Assembly: GCA_949287305.1 (NCBI GenBank)
Contig: CASEFX010000007.1
Coordinates: 1 to 64,000 of the forward strand
Source: an uncultured Sutterella sp.
Lineage (GTDB): Bacteria; Pseudomonadota; Gammaproteobacteria; Burkholderiales; Burkholderiaceae_F
DNA length: 64,000 nucleotides
Direction of reading: 5' to 3'
The position numbers were made by a program, and so were the translations under genes. Under the pieces are notes generated by a model. The model was not told the origin of the DNA and ran no database searches. It saw only the letters and a list, made by a program, of their open reading frames with translations. This document shows positions 53,740 through 62,569 of the stretch, piece after piece; positions within the stretch are counted from its first letter, which is position 1; each line of letters begins with the position of its first letter.

Positions 53740-55146
53740 TCAATAGAGACCGATCAGTTTCCACCAGACCATGCCCGTCGAGAAGACGACGGCCACGCAG
53801 AAGGTGACGATGCAGAAATTGATTTTATAAAAGCGCGGACGCTCGAAATAGCCTTGACCGAAGTAGATCGGGCCCGGGCCGCCGGCGTACTCGGTGATGC
53901 CCCACATGAAGTTGCTGAAGATCGCAAAGCAGATCGCGACCATGGTGGCGGGCGCGCCCGCGGCGATGGCGACGGAGGCGAACGGCACGTACATGGCGGC
54001 GACGTGACCCGAAGCCGTGGCGAAGACGTAGTGGAGGTAAATGTAGGCGAGGCCCAGGATGAGGAAGGTCGTCACCCAGTCGAGACCGCCGAGCGAGGAG
54101 GCGAAGCTAGACGACATCCACGTGATGAAGCCGAGTTTCGTGAGGCCGCCCGCGAGCGAAATGATGGCGCCGAACCACACGACCGTGTCCCAGGCCGCCT
54201 TGTCGTTCAGAACGTCCTTCCACGCGACGGCGTTCGTGATGAAGAGGAAGGCGACGAGACCCAAACCGATGGCGTTGGCGTCATAGCCGGTGAGAAGACA
54301 GGTGCCCCAGCCGAGGAGCGCCAGAACGAAGCCGACGGAGACGAGCTTTTCCTGCTTCGTCATTGGGCCCATCTTGGCGAGTTCTTCACGGCCCATCACC
54401 TTGGCTTCGGGCGTGCGCTTCAAGTCCGGGTTCATGAACTTGTAGGTGAGAAGCGGCATGAGCGCGAAGCACAGAAGCGAAGGCACGAGCGCCGCGTAGA
54501 ACCAGGAACCCCAGGTGAGCTCCACGCCGAGACCGTCTCGAGCGAGCGACGCGCACAGGGGGTTCGCGGCCATGCCCGTCAGGAAGAGCGAACCCGTGAT
54601 CGGCGTGAACTGGAAGCACGTCATGATGAGGAAGTCGCCGATCTTCTTGCCCGTGGGGCCGGGCTGCGAGCCCAGGACCTGGTTGATCGACTTGGCGACG
54701 GGGAGGATGATGCCGCCCGAGCGGGCCGTCACGCTCGGCATGGCGGGCGCCATGACGAGGTCGGCGATGCCGAGGGAGTAGGCGACGCCGAGCGAGGAGC
54801 CGCCGAAGAGCGAGAGCATCTTGTAGGCGATGCGGCGCCCGAGGCCCGACTGCACGAAGCCGAGCGAGAGCACGTAGGCCGAGAAGATCATCCAGACGGT
54901 GCCCGAGGCGAAGCCCTTGAGTACGTCGCCGAGACCGAGCGTACCGGTGAAGTAGGTGAGCGCGAGGCCGATGAACATCAGCGCGCCCGAAGCGATCGGC
55001 GCGGCGAGAATCCCGGCGATGGTGGCGGCGAAGATGGCGAACATGTGCCAGGCTTCGGGCTTGAGGCCCGAGGGCACGGGAAGGCAGTAGAGGACGACGA
55101 GAATCGCCGCGGGAACCGCCCAGCGAATGAGTTTTTCTTTCTGCAT
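53740..55146 (-). CDS. DASS-family anion/dicarboxylate transporter
   Basis: A 468-aa polytopic membrane protein of the divalent anion:Na+ symporter family, in the CitT/TtdT/DiT1 branch of dicarboxylate exchangers. It shows the repeated helical-hairpin architecture, with APAMPSVTARSGGIILPVAKSI in the first half and GAPATMVAICFAIFSNFMWG, EYAGGPGPIYFGQGYF in the second. It lies 80 bp after the lyase gene with a GC-rich hairpin (near 55175-55196) between them. Likely cargo is a di- or tricarboxylate; which one is not visible. Confidence 0.87.
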   Translation of the reverse strand: MQKEKLIRWAVPAAILVVLYCLPVPSGLKPEAWHMFAIFAATIAGILAAPIASGALMFIGLALTYFTGTLGLGDVLKGFASGTVWMIFSAYVLSLGFVQSGLGRRIAYKMLSLFGGSSLGVAYSLGIADLVMAPAMPSVTARSGGIILPVAKSINQVLGSQPGPTGKKIGDFLIMTCFQFTPITGSLFLTGMAANPLCASLARDGLGVELTWGSWFYAALVPSLLCFALMPLLTYKFMNPDLKRTPEAKVMGREELAKMGPMTKQEKLVSVGFVLALLGWGTCLLTGYDANAIGLGLVAFLFITNAVAWKDVLNDKAAWDTVVWFGAIISLAGGLTKLGFITWMSSSFASSLGGLDWVTTFLILGLAYIYLHYVFATASGHVAAMYVPFASVAIAAGAPATMVAICFAIFSNFMWGITEYAGGPGPIYFGQGYFERPRFYKINFCIVTFCVAVVFSTGMVWWKLIGLY

Positions 55147-55226
55147 GGTGAGGGCTCGAAAAAAGATCGGTCACCCCGCCCCGGGGGAGCGGGGCGACCG
55201 TATCGGATTGCCCGAAGGAGGATGGA

Positions 55227-56576
55227 TTACTGGTTACGCCACTTCGCGACGACGCGGTCCACGAATTCGGGGGCGAGGCCCACGTAGGTGTGCGGGTCGA
55301 GCATGTGGTCGACTTCGTCTTCCGTGAAGGCTTCGACGACTTCCGGCGTCTTCATGAGCACGTCCTTGAGCGGGATTTCCTTTTCGTAGGCTTCCATGCA
55401 GCTCTTGTAGACGATGCCGTGCGCGGTCATGCGGCCGAGCTTGGCGGCAAGGTGCATCATCACGCATTCGGACATCATGAGGCCCTTCTGCGCGAAGAGG
55501 TTGCGTTCCATGTGCTTCGGATAGACGATGAGGTTCTTGAGAATGTGCTTGGACTTCTCGAGCGCGCAGCCGAGCATGTGGCAGGCGCGGGGGATGGCTT
55601 CCCATTCGGAGAGGAAGCAGCCCCAGTCGCGTTCGTTTTCGCTCACCATGGATTCGACGATCGAGGGCGCGATGCTGCGCACGTTGCGGCAGAGCGCCAG
55701 GACGTTTTCGAGCACGGCCGGATTGCGCTTGTGCGGCATCGTCGAGGAGCCGACCTTGCCCATGAAGAAGGGTTCTTCGAGTTCCAGGATTTCCGTGTGC
55801 TGCAGCGAGAAGATTTCGTGGTTGATGCGGCCGAGCGTGCCCGCGCAGAGGGCGAGCGTCGTCACGAATTCCGCCTGATTGTCGCGGGCGACGTGCCAGG
55901 CGATGGTCGGGACGCCGAGGCCGAGCTTTTCCATCGTGCGGCGCTGCACTTCGAGACCCTGTTCGGGCATCGAGGCGAGGGTGCCGACGGCGCCGGCGAG
56001 TTCACCGACGAAGACGCGGGGCGCCATGGCCTTGAGGCGTTCGACGTTGCGGCCGAGTTCGTCGGCCCAGACGGCGGCCTTGTAGCCGAAGGTGATGGGG
56101 ATGGCGTGCACGACGTGCGTGCGGCCCGCCATGACGGTGTCGCGGTACTTTTCGGCAAGGTCCAGGCAGTATTCACGGCAGAGTTCCATGTCGCGAAGGA
56201 TCACCTGGTAGGCGTCGCGCTGCAGAAGAACGAGGCCCGTGTCGACGATGTCCTGGCTCGTGGCGCCCCAGTGGACGAATTCGCCGGCGTTCTCGGGGAG
56301 CACGGCCTTGAAGGCCTTGAGGAGCGGAACGATCGTGATGGACGACTTGTAGAATTCGCCGATCGACGGAATGTCGAGGAGATCGGCGTCGGCGTGCTTG
56401 ACGATGATGTCGGCCTTTTCCTGCGGAATGATCCCGAGTTCGGCCTGCGCGGCGGCGAGGGCCGCTTCGGTGTCGAGCCACTTCTGCGCCCAGGAGCGGT
56501 CGCTGAAGATTTCGCGCATTTCGTCGGTGCTGAAGAGGAAGCCGTGGATCTGGCTGTCGATGGCGGTGGAGGGCAT
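55227..56576 (-). CDS. fumarase/aspartase-superfamily lyase
   Basis: A 449-aa protein with the superfamily signature loop GSSTMPHKRNP and the catalytic regions TSQDIVDT and GRTHVVHAIP. The best subfamily match is the adenylosuccinate-lyase-like group, which includes carboxymuconate cycloisomerase and aminodicarboxylate (EDDS-type) lyases. These release fumarate from an N- or C-succinyl substrate. It is not beside purine genes but between a DASS carrier and an M20 peptidase, so a catabolic role is more likely than purB. The ATG at 56576 follows GGGAGAA. Confidence 0.8.
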   Translation of the reverse strand: MPSTAIDSQIHGFLFSTDEMREIFSDRSWAQKWLDTEAALAAAQAELGIIPQEKADIIVKHADADLLDIPSIGEFYKSSITIVPLLKAFKAVLPENAGEFVHWGATSQDIVDTGLVLLQRDAYQVILRDMELCREYCLDLAEKYRDTVMAGRTHVVHAIPITFGYKAAVWADELGRNVERLKAMAPRVFVGELAGAVGTLASMPEQGLEVQRRTMEKLGLGVPTIAWHVARDNQAEFVTTLALCAGTLGRINHEIFSLQHTEILELEEPFFMGKVGSSTMPHKRNPAVLENVLALCRNVRSIAPSIVESMVSENERDWGCFLSEWEAIPRACHMLGCALEKSKHILKNLIVYPKHMERNLFAQKGLMMSECVMMHLAAKLGRMTAHGIVYKSCMEAYEKEIPLKDVLMKTPEVVEAFTEDEVDHMLDPHTYVGLAPEFVDRVVAKWRNQ

Positions 56577-56684
56577 GAAGATTCTCCCGAATGAAAGAGG
56601 TGAAGCCGGAGGATCGGGACCGCGTCCCGATCGGTTGAGGGCATTTTGTCGGGAGAGGGAAAGCGCTTCTCGAAAGGCGAAAAA

Positions 56685-56696
56685 TTGTTTTGACAA
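56685..56696. promoter_or_regulatory. possible GntR operator upstream of the lyase gene
   Basis: TTGT-tttg-ACAA is a 12-bp dyad about 110 bp before the lyase start. HutC-type GntR proteins often bind short dyads of this kind, and such a regulator is encoded at the end of the block. Confidence 0.35.
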
Positions 56697-56910
56697 ACGG
56701 CAAGACCGAGCCGATTTGTTCTTTTGTATCGGGTTGCGGTGCAGGGGAAAGCGAATAAGTACGGTATCGCGGTCCGACGAGTGATCCCGTACAAATAGGG
56801 AAGGCCAAGGGAGAGAGGGAAAAAGTCGGGGCGTTAAGGGAAAACGCGACGGTACCGAACCGTTTTGGTCCGTTTCTTCCGGTACTCGGAAACGGCCTTC
56901 CGAACCCCCT

Positions 56911-56944
56911 GAAAAGAAGAGACCGGGCCCTTTCGAGCCCGGTC
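56911..56944 (-). terminator. terminator of the M20 peptidase gene
   Basis: An 8-bp stem GACCGGGC/GCCCGGTC with an 8-nt loop is followed on the minus strand by TCTTCTTTTC. Confidence 0.8.
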
Positions 56945-56976
56945 CCTCAATCCTGTGACTGGTCAGGAGAGCGCGG

Positions 56977-58092
56977 TCAGATGAGCGTCAGGAAGCGCGT
57001 CACCATGCGGATGCGTTCTTCGACGGTGTCGAGACGCAGGAATTCGCGGTCGCTGTGGAAGGCGCCGCCCGCCGGGGCGCAGCCGTCGATGACGGGTACG
57101 CCTTCCTTGGCGATGTGGTTGCCGTCCGAGCCGCCGCCCGCGTCGACCCACTGGGCGTCAAAGCCTTCGAGCTTCGCGGCTTCGGTGATCTTGGCGACGA
57201 GTTCCTTGGTGTCTTCGGAGAGCGGCATGGCGGGACCGAAGCAGTCGACGCGCATCGTCTGCGTGACGCCTTCGACCCAGGTCTTGCCGACGAGCTCTTC
57301 GATCTTGGCCTTGAGGGCGCGGCCGTCTTCGTCCTTCCAGTAGCGGATGTCGATCTGGACTTCGCAGGTGTCGGAGATGACGTTCGGGGCGGAACCGCCC
57401 TTGACGACGCCCGGGTTCACCGTGGTGCCGAGTTCGGCGTCGGCGAGTTCGTAGGCGGCGAGCGCGAACTTCATCGCGGCGACGTTGGCGTTGCGGCCGT
57501 CCCAGGGGTTGTTGCCGGCGTGGGCGGACTTGCCCTTGAAGGTGACCGTGAAATTGCCGACGCCCTTGCGGGAGCGGACGAGTTCACCGCCCGCGCGGGC
57601 GGCTTCGAAGATGAGGACGTTCTTGGCGTGCTTGCCGTGCGAGGCGAGCCATTCGGTCGAAGCGACGGAGCCCGTTTCTTCGTCGGGGTTGTAGGCGACG
57701 CAGATCGAGAGGCGGTCGAGGTCTTCCTTGCGGGCGTTCTTGAGCGCGTAGAAGACGGCGAGAACGCCGCCCTTGCAGTCCGAGCAGCCCGGGCCGTGGG
57801 CGCGGTCGCCGTCGACGGAGAGCGGACGGGCCGCGGCCGTGCCGTCGGGGAAGACCGTGTCGAGGTGGGCGTTCATCATGACGTCGTAGTAGCCCGCTTC
57901 GGGCTTGTTGCGGGCGAGGAGGCCCTTGCCGACGGTCGGACCGAGGTCGACGAGTTCGCAGGTGAAGCCGATCGACTCGAAGTGGGCCTTCATGATTTCG
58001 GCCGCGCGGGTGACGCCCGCGGTGTTGGCCGTGCCGCAGTCGAGGTTGACCAAAGGAGCGAGGTCCTTGAGGAAGTCTTCAAGCATGGTCAT
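56977..58092 (-). CDS. M20 family peptidase, glutamate-carboxypeptidase-like
   Basis: A 371-aa M20 metallopeptidase with the metal-binding segments MMNAHLDTVFPDG and HGPGCSDCKGG, the catalytic NPDEETGS, and the dimerisation domain containing GKSAHAGNNPWDGRNA. The fit is to carboxypeptidase G2-like enzymes, which remove C-terminal glutamate or act on acyl amino acids. It follows yjiH-yjiG; in E. coli that pair precedes iadA (isoaspartyl dipeptidase), so a peptidase in this place fits peptide or amino-acid use. It has its own upstream dyad and probable promoter. Confidence 0.85.
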   Translation of the reverse strand: MTMLEDFLKDLAPLVNLDCGTANTAGVTRAAEIMKAHFESIGFTCELVDLGPTVGKGLLARNKPEAGYYDVMMNAHLDTVFPDGTAAARPLSVDGDRAHGPGCSDCKGGVLAVFYALKNARKEDLDRLSICVAYNPDEETGSVASTEWLASHGKHAKNVLIFEAARAGGELVRSRKGVGNFTVTFKGKSAHAGNNPWDGRNANVAAMKFALAAYELADAELGTTVNPGVVKGGSAPNVISDTCEVQIDIRYWKDEDGRALKAKIEELVGKTWVEGVTQTMRVDCFGPAMPLSEDTKELVAKITEAAKLEGFDAQWVDAGGGSDGNHIAKEGVPVIDGCAPAGGAFHSDREFLRLDTVEERIRMVTRFLTLI

Positions 58093-58129
58093 GGGAAAAA
58101 TCCTTTGTTTGCTCGGACGGTTGATGGGT

Positions 58130-58155
58130 GGTCGATCCCCGCAAAAGGATCGACC
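58130..58155. promoter_or_regulatory. perfect 9-bp dyad in the M20 peptidase leader
   Basis: GGTCGATCC and GGATCGACC flank an 8-nt spacer, 38 bp before the ATG. A minus-strand TACAAT at 58172-58167 would place the dyad right at the transcription start, a usual spot for a repressor operator. Confidence 0.45.
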
Positions 58156-58199
58156 GGAACGAAGGTATTGTAGTGTGGCGCGCCGCGGCGCGGGGGTAC

Positions 58200-58223
58200 A
58201 AAAAAGCCGCCCGAAGGCGGCTC
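58200..58223 (-). terminator. terminator of yjiH-yjiG
   Basis: Stem AGCCGCC/GGCGGCT with a CGAA loop, then TTTTTT on the minus strand. Confidence 0.92.
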
Positions 58224-58242
58224 TTTTGCGGCTCGTTGCGGT

Positions 58243-58719
58243 TTAGGAACCGAGAACGAGAATGTTCATGACCCAGAGGCTCAGGAAGGCCGTGATGAGC
58301 GGCATGGCCATGATCATGAGAAGGCTCTTGCCCTTGATGCCGATGACACCGAGGCAGCGGCCCATGTACTGAACCTGCGAACCCATGAGGTAGATCGACG
58401 GGGCGAGAATGGCGATGTGCGTGCCGTTGATGGCGCCCTGGTCAAAGAGCGCGACCGCGACACCGACGCCGCCGCCCATGGACATCCAACCGCCGAGAAG
58501 GACGGTGGCGGCTTCACCGGGAAGACCGAAGATACCCATGATCGGGGCGAAGGCCTGACCGATGAGGTCAAGCAGACCCGAGTGCTGGAGGACCTTGATG
58601 ATGACGAAGGCCATCAGCACGTTCGGAATCGTGGAGGACGTGGCGATGTTCCAACCCTGAACGGCACCCTTGACGAAGATGTCGGTGACCATGGGCTTGG
58701 CATTAGCGTGACCGGACAT
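58243..58719 (-). CDS. yjiG: YjiG family membrane protein
   Basis: A 158-aa membrane protein with nucleoside-recognition (Gate) domain features, several TM segments and the conserved GGWMSMGGGVGVAVALFDQG stretch. It matches E. coli YjiG in size and in its position behind yjiH. The pair probably forms one transporter for a product handled by the neighbouring peptidase; the substrate is unknown. Confidence 0.85.
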   Translation of the reverse strand: MSGHANAKPMVTDIFVKGAVQGWNIATSSTIPNVLMAFVIIKVLQHSGLLDLIGQAFAPIMGIFGLPGEAATVLLGGWMSMGGGVGVAVALFDQGAINGTHIAILAPSIYLMGSQVQYMGRCLGVIGIKGKSLLMIMAMPLITAFLSLWVMNILVLGS

Positions 58720-58764
58720 TTTGAAAATTCCTTTTTGTTCGTTGCGGTTTGGTACGGGTTGGTA

Positions 58765-59469
58765 TTAGGCGGCCTTCTTGCTGCTGCGGATCAGAAGGAT
58801 GCGCATGAGGTTGGCGGCGAAGACCTTGCCGATGAGCATGACGCCCAAGCAGAGGCCGAGCGAGACCGGAACGGCGAGTTCGCCTTCTGCGTTCGTGAGC
58901 GTGAAGAGCACGGCGCCCGACGAGAAGAAGTTCGTGATGCAGGCGTCGGCCGTCATCTGGAAGGAGGCGAAGATGTTGACTTCGGAGTCCGTCAGTTCGC
59001 CGGCGTCCTTGAGCTGACGCGTCAGGGCGGCGCCGCCGTCGGTCGACTGGAGCGAGGCGATCAGGGCGAGCGTGGCCGAACCCGGAAGGCCGAGGAGCGG
59101 ACGGAGAACCGGCGTCAGAAGATTGCGGGCCGCGCGCAGAGCGCCGTAGTATTCGAAGACCGTGATCATCGCGAGAGCGAACATGACGGTCGGAACGAGG
59201 GTGAGGGCGAACATGAAGCCGTCGATGGCGCCCGAGCCGCCCTTGCCGCGGAAGCTCGTCGTGGCGACCTGGAGAGCGTCGCCGTTCTGGGTCACGCCGG
59301 AAACGAGCTTGCCGAAGCCGCCGTTGACGGTGGTGAAGTCAAACACGCCCCACCAGTGGGAGGAGGCGCAAAGACCAGAGAAGAAAATGATGGCGAAGAT
59401 CAGAGAAAGATAGGCACCGATGCCAACCTTTTCTTCGACGGCCGGGGTTTCCTGCGTGGTCGTAGACAT
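58765..59469 (-). CDS. yjiH: YjiH family membrane protein
   Basis: A 234-aa membrane protein with a nucleoside-recognition (Gate) domain, matching YjiH in size and in its pairing with yjiG 45 bp downstream. It leads a leftward operon whose promoter region contains a large dyad at 59604-59640. Confidence 0.85.
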   Translation of the reverse strand: MSTTTQETPAVEEKVGIGAYLSLIFAIIFFSGLCASSHWWGVFDFTTVNGGFGKLVSGVTQNGDALQVATTSFRGKGGSGAIDGFMFALTLVPTVMFALAMITVFEYYGALRAARNLLTPVLRPLLGLPGSATLALIASLQSTDGGAALTRQLKDAGELTDSEVNIFASFQMTADACITNFFSSGAVLFTLTNAEGELAVPVSLGLCLGVMLIGKVFAANLMRILLIRSSKKAA

Positions 59470-59603
59470 GGTAGGAGTCCTTCAAGTATTGCAGTTGGTT
59501 GAGAGAGTCCCGAGTCCGCGGCGGATAGTGTTATGGGGGCAAGGCCCCTTGTCCGAAGCAATCGGCGGCCGCGTGACGTTGGATGGACTTCTGGATACGA
59601 ATT

Positions 59604-59640
59604 GTAAGGGAATGTCACGCCCAAACGTGACCTCTCTTAC
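59604..59640. promoter_or_regulatory. large imperfect dyad upstream of yjiH
   Basis: The inner arms GTCACG/CGTGAC are perfect, and the outer arms GTAAG/CTTAC extend the symmetry to 37 bp. It lies about 135-170 bp before the yjiH start. Likely a regulator-binding site. Confidence 0.5.
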
Positions 59641-59850
59641 GGCTTCGCGTCGCAGTGCAAGTTATACCTTGATTCAACTCGGGGCCGCATGCAGAAAACT
59701 GCTTAGACAGGGAGGGGATAGGGGGTGTGCGCAAGGGATTTGTCCGCAAAAACGGTCCGAACATAGAGTTTTGTTATCGAACTGAAGGGATAAATAACCT
59801 TTTGCAAAACATTCGTCCTCTTTCGAAGAGAAATCGGACGCCGCCCGCGC

Positions 59851-59878
59851 CTTGGGAAAACGCCCTCTCGGGTACAAT
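59851..59878 (+). promoter_or_regulatory. candidate hflK promoter
   Basis: CTTGGG and TACAAT are spaced by 16 bp, 40 bp before the hflK start. Confidence 0.5.
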
Positions 59879-59918
59879 GCGCGATACATTGCAGAAAACC
59901 ACCGGAGTGAACGAACGC

Positions 59919-61394
59919 ATGTCGCTCAATGATCCTCGCTGGGGGCGCAACCCCCGCGATTCGGAAGAAGAAAAGAAGGAAAACGCACGGTCCGACGAGA
60001 ACGAGGACCGGCGCGAAGACGAGCGCGCCGACGAGGGCAAGGCCCGCGACGAACGGCGCGACCGCGTGGAGGGCGTCAACCAGGACATCGACGCCCTGTG
60101 GCGCACCGTCATGGACTTCATGAAGGACAAGAAGGACCGCGGCGAGACGAAGCGTCCGGGCGCGGACGCCTTCAAGAACCGCGACGACTTCACGGAATTC
60201 CGTCCCGTCGACGAGGAGGAGGCTCCGCGTCAGGAAACGCCGCGCGAAGAAAAGCGCGCCGAGCGCAAGCCCCGCTCGCCCTTTGACGGGTTCGATCCCT
60301 TCGCCCGCCGCGCGGGCGGCGGCAACGGCGGCGCCCGAGGCGGCCGCCGCGGGATGAACTTCAGCCTTCCCTTCGTTTTGGGCGTAGCCCTCATCGGCTG
60401 GGCCGCCACGGGCTTTTACATCGTCCCCGAAGGGCAGACCGGGATCGTCACGACCTTCGGCCGCTATTCGGACGCCACGATGCCGGGCTTCCACTGGCGC
60501 TTCCCCTCGCCCGTGCAGAACATGCAGCTCGTCGACGTGAGCAGCGTGCGCACGACCAACATCGGCGTGGCGCAGCGCACGAACCGCACGAGCGAAGCGC
60601 TCATGCTCACCGACGACGAAAACATCGTCGACGTGCAGTTCGCCGTGCAGTACCGCATCAAATCCGGCGAAGGCGCCAAGGACTATCTCTTCAATACGCG
60701 CAATCCCGACGTCTCGGTGACGCAGGCGGCCGAATCCGCCATGCGCGAAGTCGTGGGCGCGAAGTCGATGGACAGCGTTCTCTTTGAAAGCAAAGCCGAA
60801 ATCGCCGAGGACGTGCGAAAGCTCATGCAGGCGATGCTCGACCGCTACGGCACCGGGATCGAAGTGATGAGCGTGGCCATTCAGAACGCCCAGCCGCCCG
60901 AACCCGTGCAGGCCGCCTTCAACGACGCCGTCAAGGCCGGTCAGGACCGCGAACGCTCCATCAACCTCGGCGAAGCCTACATGAACGCCGTCATTCCGAA
61001 GGCCGAAGGCACCGCCTCGCGTCTGAAGGAAGAGGCGGCCGCCTACAAGGCCCGGGTCGTCGAAACCGCCCGGGGCGACGCGGACCGCTTCGCCTCCGTT
61101 TTCGAGGAATACCGCAAGGCCCCCGAAGTGACGCGCGACCGTCTCTACATCGACGCGATGCGCGACGTCTACCGCAACGTCACGAAGGTCGTCGTCGACG
61201 CCAAGGGCGGAAACAATCTTCTCTATCTGCCGCTCGACAAGATCGTCTCGCAGACGAAGTCGCAGGCGCAGACGGAAGCCGCTGGCGCGGCGCTCGAACC
61301 CGCGCCCGCCGTGACGGAACCCGCGCCTGCTGCGGCGGGGACGTCGTCGGCCGACGCGCGCTCGCGCGAACTCATCCGCAACCGCGGCCGATAA
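59919..61394 (+). CDS. hflK: FtsH protease modulator HflK
   Basis: HflK forms with HflC a membrane cage around FtsH. The 491-aa product starts MSLNDPRWGRNPR, has a long charged N-terminal cytoplasmic part, a Gly-rich stretch, one TM (about residues 148-168) and the SPFH domain from YIVPEGQTGIV on. The chosen ATG follows GGAGTGA; an earlier frame extension is not supported. hflC follows after 12 bp. Confidence 0.95.
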   Translation: MSLNDPRWGRNPRDSEEEKKENARSDENEDRREDERADEGKARDERRDRVEGVNQDIDALWRTVMDFMKDKKDRGETKRPGADAFKNRDDFTEFRPVDEEEAPRQETPREEKRAERKPRSPFDGFDPFARRAGGGNGGARGGRRGMNFSLPFVLGVALIGWAATGFYIVPEGQTGIVTTFGRYSDATMPGFHWRFPSPVQNMQLVDVSSVRTTNIGVAQRTNRTSEALMLTDDENIVDVQFAVQYRIKSGEGAKDYLFNTRNPDVSVTQAAESAMREVVGAKSMDSVLFESKAEIAEDVRKLMQAMLDRYGTGIEVMSVAIQNAQPPEPVQAAFNDAVKAGQDRERSINLGEAYMNAVIPKAEGTASRLKEEAAAYKARVVETARGDADRFASVFEEYRKAPEVTRDRLYIDAMRDVYRNVTKVVVDAKGGNNLLYLPLDKIVSQTKSQAQTEAAGAALEPAPAVTEPAPAAAGTSSADARSRELIRNRGR

Positions 61395-61406
61395 GGAGAG
61401 AAGAAA

Positions 61407-62276
61407 GTGAAAAAATTTACCGGCATTTTGGTTGGGCTCGCCGTTCTTGCGGGCCTCGCGCCCCTCTCCATCTACACGGTCGGGGAACGCGAATACGCGA
61501 TGGTCTTCGCGCTCGGCGAACTGCGCACCGTCGTCGACGAACCGGGGCTTCATTTCAAGCTCCCGACGCCGCTCCAAAACGTCGTCTACCTCGACAAGCG
61601 CATCCTGACGCTTGACGAAGGCGCGGCCGACCTCGTGCAGACGAGCGAAAAGAAGAACCTCATGATCGACACCTTCGTGAAGTGGCGCATCAGCGATCCG
61701 CGTCTCTACTGGGTGTCCTTCCAGGGAAGCGAACGGGCGGCGGCCGACCGTCTCTCGGCGCTTCTGCGCGACGTGCTCAACGTGGCCGTCAACAAGCGCA
61801 CGGTCAATCAGATCACCTCGAGCGAGCGCGACGTGGCGATGCGCGAGATCTCCACGATGCTGCAGGCCCGCGTGCAGGACGTCGGCATCGACATCGTCGA
61901 CGTGCGCATGAAGCGCGTCGACTTCACGCCCGAAATTTCGGAGTCGGTCTACCGCCGCATGGAAGCCGAACGCAAGCGCGTGGCCGCCGAAGAGCGCTCC
62001 AAGGGCGCCGCGCAGGCCGAACGCATCCGCGCCTCGGCCGACCGTCAGAGCGAAGTGATCCTCGCCGAAGCGTACCGCGACGCCCAGAAGACGAAGGGCG
62101 AAGGCGACGCCGAGGCCTCCCGCGTCTATGCGGAGGCCTTCGGAAAGGATCCGGAGTTCGCGCGCTTCTACCGCAACCTCGAAGCCTATCGCCAGAGCTT
62201 CTCCGAGAAGACCGACGTCCTCGTGATGGATCCGTCTTCGGACTTCCTCGGGTACATGAAGGACAGCAAGCGTTGA
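61407..62276 (+). CDS. hflC: FtsH protease modulator HflC
   Basis: The partner of HflK. The 289-aa protein starts at GTG after GGAGAGAAG, has an N-terminal TM (FTGILVGLAVLAGLAPLSIYTV) and an SPFH domain with YAMVFALGELRTV. Full length. It is followed by a DUF2065 gene in the usual order. Confidence 0.95.
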   Translation: MKKFTGILVGLAVLAGLAPLSIYTVGEREYAMVFALGELRTVVDEPGLHFKLPTPLQNVVYLDKRILTLDEGAADLVQTSEKKNLMIDTFVKWRISDPRLYWVSFQGSERAAADRLSALLRDVLNVAVNKRTVNQITSSERDVAMREISTMLQARVQDVGIDIVDVRMKRVDFTPEISESVYRRMEAERKRVAAEERSKGAAQAERIRASADRQSEVILAEAYRDAQKTKGEGDAEASRVYAEAFGKDPEFARFYRNLEAYRQSFSEKTDVLVMDPSSDFLGYMKDSKR

Positions 62277-62332
62277 TTTCCCGAACGGGCGGCCCGACAA
62301 AGAGGCCGCCCGAAATTCTTTGAGCGAGAACG

Positions 62333-62530
62333 ATGTACGACACGACCGACGTTCTGATCCTCGCCTTCGGATGGATGGCCATTTTCGAAGGCGTTTCGCC
62401 GCTTCTCTTTCCCGAGACGTGGCGCAGGGCCGTGCGCGAACTCGTCGAACAGCCCGAGTCGGGACTGCGCGGTTTCGGGGGCGTACTCGTCTGCTGCGGG
62501 CTTTGTCTCGTGTGGTACGTTCTCGGTTGA
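62333..62530 (+). CDS. yjeT: DUF2065 (YjeT) family small membrane protein
   Basis: A 65-aa membrane protein with two hydrophobic segments around FPETWRR, the DUF2065 layout, placed between hflC and purA as in many proteobacteria. Function unknown. Many Burkholderiales have hisZ in this interval; here it is missing. Confidence 0.87.
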   Translation: MYDTTDVLILAFGWMAIFEGVSPLLFPETWRRAVRELVEQPESGLRGFGGVLVCCGLCLVWYVLG

Positions 62531-62569
62531 TTTTCGCCGAGTTTCCCGCCGATCGCGGGGAAACGCTGA

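Larger units (their letters stand above)
56577..56976. other. 400-bp non-coding region upstream of the lyase gene
   Basis: No gene is supported here. It holds the terminator of the M20 peptidase gene (56911-56944), a TTGTTTTGACAA dyad (56685-56696), repeated GGTACCG-like and GTACGG/CCGTAC elements (56758-56800, 56850-56885), and presumably the lyase promoter. Confidence 0.6.
59470..59918. other. divergent promoter region between yjiH and hflK
   Basis: 449 bp without a supported gene. The left part should hold the yjiH promoter and contains the dyad GTCACG-cccaaa-CGTGAC (59614-59631) inside a longer imperfect dyad at 59604-59640. The right part holds a possible hflK promoter at 59851-59878. 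Confidence 0.6.
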
